This document shows positions 5,089 to 10,096 of a stretch of 10,096 nucleotides of DNA, in pieces. The translations under genes and the position numbers were made by a program. Numbering within the stretch: position 1 is the stretch's first letter; each line of letters opens with the position of its first letter. Source of the stretch: Verrucomicrobiota bacterium (GTDB taxonomy: Bacteria > Verrucomicrobiota > Verrucomicrobiia > Limisphaerales > UBA8199); the NCBI GenBank assembly GCA_026397855.1, contig JAPLUA010000496.1, positions 1-10,096 on the forward strand, written 5' to 3'. The notes below the pieces were generated by a model, which saw only the letters and a program-made list of their open reading frames with translations, did no database searches and was not told the DNA's origin.

Positions 5089-5706
5089 TCAGGGCTTGCG
5101 AAGGCTGGGGATGGTCGAATCCGCCGGCTCGCGAGATTCGCGATGGAGCCTGCCGATCAGCCAGGCCAGCACTACGCCGGAGATCAGGCCGGTGAGATGG
5201 CTTTCCCAGGAGATGGGTGTCCTGGTGGGGATAATGCCCCGGACCATTCCTCCGTAGGCGAGGATGCAGACGATGGAGAGGGCCAGCGCTCCGAAGGTGC
5301 GGCGGAACAAGGCCAGGGAAGCGAGATAGCCGAAGTAGCAGAAGATCAGGCCGCTGGCGCCGATATGGCAGGCGCTGCGCCCGAACAGCCAGGTGAGCCC
5401 GCCGCCCAGCAGCACGCCGGCAACTGTAACCGCCGCGAACTCGCCGCGGCTCCGGCCGCAGAGAATGCCGCCCAGCACCAGGAGCGGCAGGGTGTTGGCG
5501 GCCAGGTGGCGGAACGAGGCGTGCAGAAAAGGCGCCCAGATAATACCGGGGAGAGAATCGAGGTGGCGCGGCTGAATGCCAAAGCGGTTCAGGCTGCCGT
5601 GACAGGCCAGGCTGTCGAACAGCCAGACCATCCAGCACGCAGCCGTCAGGACGATGATGGGGACAAATCGCTTCAGCCATGGCTGCCGGGTTTCGTTGTT
5701 CATCAC
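5089..5706 (-). CDS. rhomboid family intramembrane serine protease
   Basis: This is a 205-residue polytopic membrane protein. Rhomboids cleave single-span membrane proteins within the bilayer using a Ser-His dyad. The catalytic motif GASG is at 116-119 (Ser118), with the partner His170 in SHLTGLISG (169-177). His67 and Asn71 in HASFRHLAANTL form the HxxxN that supports the oxyanion hole in GlpG-type enzymes. Hydrophobic segments lie at about 15-30, 68-83, 91-108, 117-134, 140-155 and 170-185, giving the minimal six-helix core without an extra cytoplasmic domain. The first two codons are GTG (5706) and ATG (5703); the ATG is the likelier initiator. A frame extending to 5746 on this strand is a different, non-homologous frame. 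The gene is divergent from the CDF transporter gene; substrate unknown. Confidence 0.92.
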   Translation of the reverse strand: MMNNETRQPWLKRFVPIIVLTAACWMVWLFDSLACHGSLNRFGIQPRHLDSLPGIIWAPFLHASFRHLAANTLPLLVLGGILCGRSRGEFAAVTVAGVLLGGGLTWLFGRSACHIGASGLIFCYFGYLASLALFRRTFGALALSIVCILAYGGMVRGIIPTRTPISWESHLTGLISGVVLAWLIGRLHRESREPADSTIPSLRKP

Positions 5707-5901
5707 GGTGCAAGGAGGTGGCGCCGCGTTGCTGCGGAGCCGACACCGGGCATCTTACTGTGGCTGGCGGCCAAGGGAATGAAAATCCGAGAACCGAAGT
5801 CCGATTTCAGGGCCTGGCACCCATGGGGCGCCACTCTAAAAGCGAGCGCTCGAGGAAAATCGCTCGCAGACCGTCGAGGTTCTGGGGTAGAATGAAGCGC
5901 G
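5707..5901. promoter_or_regulatory. divergent intergenic region between rhomboid and CDF genes
   Basis: These 195 bases must carry promoters for both directions. Visible elements are an imperfect palindrome centred on CCCATGGG with TGGC/GCCA flanks (5815-5833), a 7-bp inverted repeat GCGAGCG/CGCTCGC (5842-5848 and 5861-5867, 12-base loop), and a TAGAAT hexamer (5888-5893). The TAGAAT resembles a -10 box only eight bases before the CDF ATG, which would imply a nearly leaderless message. No convincing -35 box accompanies it. Individual sites are weakly supported. Confidence 0.35.
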
Positions 5902-6843
5902 ATGCAAACCGAGCACGGGCATGATGAGAAGAACGCCGCCGCACTGAATTCAGTGGGCGCGGCAGCCCTGCTGACGGGTTTGAAGATCGTGGTGGGGCTG
6001 CTGAGCGGCAGCCTGGGCATCCTGGCCGAGGCGGCCCACTCCGGCCTGGATCTCGTCGCGGCCGTGGTCACCCTCGTGGCGGTCCGGGTGGCCGGCAAGC
6101 CGCCCGATCAGAGCCATCCTTACGGCCACGGAAAGGTCGAGAACCTTTCTGCGCTGGTCGAAACCCTGCTACTGCTGGCGACCTGCGGCTGGATTATTTA
6201 CGAGTCCATTCGACGGCTGATTTCCGGGCAGGCCCATGTGGACGCCTCATTCTGGGCGTTCGCGGTCATGGGCATCTCGATCGTGGTGGACATTTCGCGC
6301 TCGCGCATGCTGGCCCGGGTGGCGGCCAAGCATCGAAGCCAGGCCCTTGAGGCTGACGCCCTGCATTTCAGCACGGATGTCTGGAGCTCGGCGGTTGTGG
6401 TGGTTGGCCTGGTCGGGGTGAAGCTCGCCGATTATTTCCCGGGTCTGGATTTCCTGCACCGGGCGGACGCCGTGGCCGCCCTCGTGGTGGGAGGCATCGT
6501 CGTGGTCGTCTCCGGTCGGCTCGGATGGCGCACGATCGAGGCGCTGCTGGACACCTCGCCCGCAGGGGCCGCCGAAACGATCAAGGCCAAGGTGGAGAAG
6601 GTCGAGAAGGTGCTCGATTGCCACGCCATCCGGGTCCGGCACTCCGGGCCGCACTACTTTGTGGATCTTCACATCACGCTGGATGGCGAGCAGCCGCTCC
6701 ACGCGGCGCACGCGCTAACGGAGGAAGTGGAGCGGGTGGTCGGGGAGGTTCTGCCGGGAGCTGACGTCACGGTGCATCCCGAGCCCAACATCGAACGGCC
6801 GAAGGCTCCGGCTGCGAGCCCCGGCACAGGTTCCGCCAAGTGA
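5902..6843 (+). CDS. cation diffusion facilitator (CDF) family metal transporter
   Basis: This is a 313-residue inner-membrane antiporter that exports divalent metal in exchange for protons. The transport site has the HD-HD pattern: His46 and Asp50 in AEAAHSGLD (TM2), His155 and Asp159 in ADALHFSTD (TM5). This pattern is usual for Zn/Cd-type CDFs, whereas YiiP has DD-HD. HPYGHGKVE (72-80) is the conserved TM2-TM3 loop. Six hydrophobic segments occupy about residues 18-205. A cytoplasmic domain follows with IRVRHSGPHYFVDLHITLD, HAAH and VTVHPEP, which align with the regulatory metal sites of YiiP, although the final acidic residue is Glu rather than Asp. A 9-base near-repeat encodes KVEKVEKVL in the linker. 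The N-terminus (MQTEHGHDEK) is short and His-rich. The Ala/Pro-rich tail is probably disordered. No Shine-Dalgarno is seen before the ATG. Confidence 0.95.
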   Translation: MQTEHGHDEKNAAALNSVGAAALLTGLKIVVGLLSGSLGILAEAAHSGLDLVAAVVTLVAVRVAGKPPDQSHPYGHGKVENLSALVETLLLLATCGWIIYESIRRLISGQAHVDASFWAFAVMGISIVVDISRSRMLARVAAKHRSQALEADALHFSTDVWSSAVVVVGLVGVKLADYFPGLDFLHRADAVAALVVGGIVVVVSGRLGWRTIEALLDTSPAGAAETIKAKVEKVEKVLDCHAIRVRHSGPHYFVDLHITLDGEQPLHAAHALTEEVERVVGEVLPGADVTVHPEPNIERPKAPAASPGTGSAK

Positions 6844-6888
6844 ACTGCCTCCGCGCTGCCGCAGCCCGGACCTTTCAGTCCAATCCCA

Positions 6889-7926
6889 CTATTCTTTCCC
6901 GGCCGGACGGGGCTGCGCGCGATCCTTGACCTCGATGCAGCACGTTTCCAGCCGGAGATAGTTCAGAACAACGGGGGCAAGGATCATGCCGGGAACACCC
7001 ATCAGCCTTTCCCCGACAATCAACGCGAGGAGCGTAAGCCAGAGCGGATTGCGGATCCTGTAGCCGATGATCTTGCTGTTCAGGAAGTATTCAAGCTTGT
7101 GGATGACCACCAGGAAGATCAGCGCGCACAGCGCCGTTTTCGGTGAGACGGTGAAGCCGATGCCGATGATGATGGTGTTGCTGACCAGGTTGCCGACTAC
7201 CGGTACCAGGCCGCAGAGAAACGTGACGCCCACCACCACGACCGCGTAAGGCAGATGCACCACGAGGACGAAGAGCGTGGTGAACACGGTGTTGATGGCG
7301 GAGATGATGATCTGCGCCCCCATCACGGTGGCAAAGCTGCGGTAAAACACCCGGAATCGCGCGGCGATTTCCTGGCAGCAGAGCGAGTAAAGGTTGTTGT
7401 TAACGACCGGCAAATCGCCGCCCAACTCGAGCCGGGGGTTCAGGAAGATGCTGATGGCGATCACGCAGCCTACCGCCAGGAACAGGAACTGCGTGGTGGC
7501 CCCGCGCGCGAAGTTGGCGAAGCGGCCGAGGTAGTTGACCTCGCTGGTCACCGCGCCAAAGGCGAGATCCTTCAGGCTGTCGTAATCCGTGAAGGAGAGT
7601 TCGATCTCGTACTGCCTTGCCCAGGCGATTATCGAAGGGATGGCCTTGTCCGCTATCTCCGGCAGTGCCCGCACGGCCTGGTTGATGAAATAACCCAGCT
7701 CATAGGCCACAAACACCAGCAGAAGGAGGAACAGCCCTACGGCCAGCCATTTGCCGCGCTCCTTCACCAGGTGCAGCCGCGTGAGGGCCAGGTAAGAGAA
7801 CAGCGCCGCCAGCAGCGGCGTGGCCAGGTGCAGCCAGGCCATCACAGCGAGCGCCGCCGCCATGAACAGGTAGGAGACACGGTTTGGCTTGATAGTCGTA
7901 TGCCTGTTTTGTCCGGCCTCAATCAT
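6889..7926 (-). CDS. AI-2E family transporter (PF01594/UPF0118 permease)
   Basis: This is a 345-residue inner-membrane protein of the AI-2 exporter superfamily. Members have been linked to autoinducer-2 export (TqsA), Na+/H+ antiport and other transport, so substrate cannot be inferred. Hydrophobic segments lie at about 17-50, 60-81, 143-163, 204-257, 263-277 and 295-325. A long soluble loop (about 82-142) is typical of the family. Recognisable signatures are FLCGLVPVVGNLVSNTIIIG (236-255), KLEYFLNSKIIGYRI (277-291) and PLWLTLLALIVGERLMGVPG (294-313). The ATG at 7926 lies in a small AATCA/TGATT palindrome and lacks a strong Shine-Dalgarno. The gene is 50 bases downstream of the PLD gene on the same strand and converges on the CDF gene with only 45 bases between stops. 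Confidence 0.92.
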   Translation of the reverse strand: MIEAGQNRHTTIKPNRVSYLFMAAALAVMAWLHLATPLLAALFSYLALTRLHLVKERGKWLAVGLFLLLLVFVAYELGYFINQAVRALPEIADKAIPSIIAWARQYEIELSFTDYDSLKDLAFGAVTSEVNYLGRFANFARGATTQFLFLAVGCVIAISIFLNPRLELGGDLPVVNNNLYSLCCQEIAARFRVFYRSFATVMGAQIIISAINTVFTTLFVLVVHLPYAVVVVGVTFLCGLVPVVGNLVSNTIIIGIGFTVSPKTALCALIFLVVIHKLEYFLNSKIIGYRIRNPLWLTLLALIVGERLMGVPGMILAPVVLNYLRLETCCIEVKDRAQPRPAGKE

Positions 7927-7945
7927 GCCTGATTGTCATACACCA

Positions 7946-7971
7946 CGCTTTGAAGAAAAGCGAGGCTTTTC
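7946..7971 (-). terminator. hairpin between the PLD and AI-2E genes, possible weak terminator or attenuator
   Basis: GAAAAGC (7955-7961) and GCTTTTC (7965-7971) form a perfect 7-bp stem with a 3-base loop, five bases after the PLD stop on the minus strand. The downstream strand ends in TTTTCTTC, a weak U-rich run. An alternative stem CGCTTT (7946-7951) with AAAGCG (7957-7962) uses the same central bases, so the two are mutually exclusive. The stem is AT-rich and short, so it may only partly separate the two genes. Confidence 0.4.
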
Positions 7972-7976
7972 GATCC

Positions 7977-10061
7977 TCAGAAATCCACCAGGAGCTGGTC
8001 CGAGAGCAGGTCCACCCAGTCAACCGCTACAGCCTCGGTCAGCTCGTAGGAGCGCGAGAAATCTTCATCGAACAGCTCCCGCTTCACCCGCCCCACAAAC
8101 CCGGGATCGGAGGTCGCCACGTTCTGCTCCTGGCAGAGGCGCAGGCTCAGATGGTTGAGATTGGCCGACCCCAGGCATGCCCAGTCATCCACCAGCAGGG
8201 CCTTGGCGTGTGTCATGCCGGGATAGAAAAAGACGCGCACCCCGTGCTCAAGCAGGTAGTTGGCATTCACCAGGTTGCTGCGGCCACCCGCCTTGAAATC
8301 GTTGACGCGCGGCAGGATGATCCGCACATCCACCCCCCGGTTTCTCGCTCGCACCAGGTCGTTGATAACTCCCCGGTCGAAGAGGTAGGGGTTTTCGACG
8401 TAAATGTAGCTCTGCGCCTTGCGTATGGATCCCATCACCGCCGTGCTAAAAGGCTTCCAGGCTGTCTTCGTCGGCAGCAGGCGCACCTTGATCCATGAAT
8501 TTGGGCCCGGGGATGCCTTTGGCTTGCTGTGGCCCCTGGCAAACTCCGCGAGATAGGCAAGGTCGCCCAGCATGCCCGCGTGGGCCCAATCACGGCGAAA
8601 CTCATCTTCAAGGCTGCAGACCACCGGCCCCCGCAATTCAACCATCACGTCGTGCCACTCATAGCGGTACTCGCGTCCCAGGTTCATGCCCCCGATCCAT
8701 GCATGGGTGCCGTCCACCATGAAAACCTTGGAATGATCGGAGGAAAACCAGGGATTGAGAAACGGGCGCACCCGAACCCGGGAATTGCTCTCCAGGTAAG
8801 AGGATATGGAGCCTGGCGCGGTGAAATCGTCCGGCAGCGGCGTGTCGGGGGGGGCAACCCCGGCGCCGATGCTCCCCGTGCGGTCGAGGATGACTTTGAC
8901 ATCAACCTCCTGTGATCGCTGCTTGAGCTGGTCGGCGACGCCGGTGGCAACGTCGTCGCGGTCGAATATATAAACATCAAAATGGACATGGTTCGTGGCC
9001 CCGGCAACGGCCTCCCGCAGCCGGGTGAAGAAACGCTCGCCATCAATCAGCAAGTCAAGGGCTCCGTCCTCCTGACGCGTGCCTGAGTGGCGATCCAGCC
9101 ACGCCTCCCATTGGGCCAGGTCCATGCCGTCGGATCGGGCGGGGCTGCAGGTCCGGATGCCTGGCCTCGGAATGGTCAACCGCAGGAGCCTGGCAAGGGT
9201 TTGACCCGTCAGGTCACCCAGCCTGGCCAGGCTTGATACGGGGTTCTTGAGCAGCGCGATTCCGTGGCTTTCGAACAAGAGCGACCCCAAGCCCCGTGCT
9301 GTGGTCGAGAGCACCAGCCCGCGCTCCGTGGTGTCATAGAGAACCGCTGGCGTGAGCCAGACGCACTGGTGCTGCTGGCGGTCGAGCAGGAGCGGCTGAA
9401 TATAGCGCGGTGAGTTGGGCGCCATGAGCATGAAGAGCGACTCCCCCGGGTGGTTGCGCGCCAGATCCTCCTCCACCAACCGCGCCAGCAGGGACAGCGT
9501 TTCCTCGATCGAGAGCCGGCGGTCAACAATCACATTCCCCGGCTGCTCGCCGATGGCAACCGAGCAAGGAACCCCCCGCTGATCGCGATACAGAAGGCGG
9601 TCGGCGAGGAAACCCTGGTAATAGGCCCCGTGCAGCGGAGTCGCCGGAGTCAGGGTGGCGGCCAGGCGGGCGGCAAGGTGGCTCCACTCGGATCCGGCGA
9701 TGACCGTGGCTTTCCGCCAGCCACGATCGCCGCGGGGCATTCGAGGCAGCTTCTGGTTCCACCGGAGGAGCGCGGAGTTGATCCTGTAGCCCTCGGTCGG
9801 GACGCGCAGCCGGCTCCAGTGGGCGCCGAACTCGATCACGTTGGTATCGCTGCGGAAGTAGAAGCGGATCTGGTCGCCCTTGACGAAGACCCTCGGGACC
9901 GGTGCCGTGGGCGCGGTGATGGCGCGCCATTCGTCGAGGGACGCCTGCCTGGGGGTGGCGCCACGACCGAAACCGGCCGCAGCAAAGAACGTCAGCAACC
10001 CGACCAGGGTTGCCGCAAGGTAATGCCGGCCGAGTTGTGCCATGCCTGCAACCTCAAGCAT
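7977..10061 (-). CDS. exported phospholipase D-like protein (cardiolipin synthase-like) with large uncharacterised N-terminal region
   Basis: This is a frame of up to 694 residues (numbering from the ATG at 10061). A second ATG at 10043 (residue 7) has GAGG eight bases before it and gives a better signal peptide: basic RH, then the hydrophobic LAATLVGLLTFFAAAG. It is therefore my preferred start. Two complete HKD half-sites are present: H443-S-K445 with D450 and GGMN (457-460), and H618-A-K620 with D625 and GSANLN (631-636). PLD enzymes with this arrangement hydrolyse or transfer phosphatidyl groups; cardiolipin synthases of the ClsA/B/C type and some nucleases belong here. Residues 335-675 form the catalytic double domain. 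Residues about 35-330 match no family I recognise; they contain SLSIEETLS-like helical stretches and no metal or nucleotide motif I can name. Outward location is inferred from the signal sequence. The 35 bases upstream within the window show no clear promoter. Confidence 0.88.
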   Translation of the reverse strand: MLEVAGMAQLGRHYLAATLVGLLTFFAAAGFGRGATPRQASLDEWRAITAPTAPVPRVFVKGDQIRFYFRSDTNVIEFGAHWSRLRVPTEGYRINSALLRWNQKLPRMPRGDRGWRKATVIAGSEWSHLAARLAATLTPATPLHGAYYQGFLADRLLYRDQRGVPCSVAIGEQPGNVIVDRRLSIEETLSLLARLVEEDLARNHPGESLFMLMAPNSPRYIQPLLLDRQQHQCVWLTPAVLYDTTERGLVLSTTARGLGSLLFESHGIALLKNPVSSLARLGDLTGQTLARLLRLTIPRPGIRTCSPARSDGMDLAQWEAWLDRHSGTRQEDGALDLLIDGERFFTRLREAVAGATNHVHFDVYIFDRDDVATGVADQLKQRSQEVDVKVILDRTGSIGAGVAPPDTPLPDDFTAPGSISSYLESNSRVRVRPFLNPWFSSDHSKVFMVDGTHAWIGGMNLGREYRYEWHDVMVELRGPVVCSLEDEFRRDWAHAGMLGDLAYLAEFARGHSKPKASPGPNSWIKVRLLPTKTAWKPFSTAVMGSIRKAQSYIYVENPYLFDRGVINDLVRARNRGVDVRIILPRVNDFKAGGRSNLVNANYLLEHGVRVFFYPGMTHAKALLVDDWACLGSANLNHLSLRLCQEQNVATSDPGFVGRVKRELFDEDFSRSYELTEAVAVDWVDLLSDQLLVDF

Positions 10062-10096
10062 TGCGCATCCGCCTCTCGGGGCATTTCGAGCCAGAG

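Noticed and set aside
5027..5746. 239-codon minus-strand frame longer than the rhomboid frame
   Set aside because: It is in a different frame, is Arg/Pro-rich, and lacks the rhomboid motifs present in the 205-codon frame.
5711..5781. Perfect plus-strand Shine-Dalgarno AAGGAGGTG followed by a TTG-initiated 17-codon frame
   Set aside because: The peptide is short, uses a rare start and shows no family; the match is most likely chance.
5035..5895. 286-codon plus-strand frame opposite the rhomboid gene
   Set aside because: It is Glu/Ala/Gly-rich without motifs and fully antisense to a rhomboid with intact Ser-His catalytic residues.
7255..7932. 225-codon plus-strand frame opposite the AI-2E gene
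   Set aside because: It is a low-complexity His/Asp/Glu/Arg-rich shadow of a clear membrane protein.

Overview
The window is about 10.1 kb of high-GC bacterial chromosome (hand counts of sample 60-base lines give 65-75% G+C in conserved genes). It looks like ordinary housekeeping and accessory DNA of a Gram-negative bacterium. My best guess is Verrucomicrobiota, Pedosphaera/Limisphaerales-like. This rests on a eukaryotic-type HisA, a secreted BNR/sialidase-like protein, a secreted Dabb protein, mostly weak Shine-Dalgarno signals, and an intergenic GCGGACATTCTTGTCCGC palindrome pair of a kind I associate with that group. The assignment is inference. I see no rRNA, tRNA, transposase, CRISPR array or phage gene.

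Layout. 1-204: non-coding leader with an 11-bp inverted repeat. 205-1882 (+): a LOG-family phosphoribohydrolase followed after one base by a secreted Asp-box/sialidase-like protein. 2034-3001 (-): a lower-GC block (about 52% in sampled lines) with a small basic protein and an AbiEii/MNT-like nucleotidyltransferase, resembling a mobile toxin-antitoxin-type cassette. 3073-4337 (-): hisA of the eukaryotic HIS6 type, overlapping by ATGA with a DUF2062 membrane protein. 4338-4642: a gene-free spacer of about 305 bases with a TAAAGGC tandem repeat abutting hisA, a perfect 25-bp inverted repeat built of nested palindromes, and a GC-rich hairpin. 4643-5706 (-): a rhomboid protease, then a secreted Dabb protein. 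5902-6843 (+): a cation diffusion facilitator, divergent from rhomboid. 6889-10061 (-): a large exported phospholipase D/cardiolipin-synthase-like protein, then an AI-2E family permease, with a compact hairpin between them.

How the genes work together. No single pathway unites the window; it is a set of one- or two-gene units. Three pairs are tight enough to suggest co-expression: LOG plus sialidase-like (1-nt gap), hisA plus DUF2062 (4-nt overlap), and small basic ORF plus nucleotidyltransferase. The rest is envelope biology: phospholipid or nuclease chemistry, membrane proteolysis, metal efflux and an uncharacterised permease. The most unusual items are the HIS6-type HisA with a heptamer repeat occupying its leader, the low-GC nucleotidyltransferase cassette, the nested-palindrome element, and the uncharacterised N-terminal half of the PLD protein. 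I found nothing I would confidently call a new multi-gene system.
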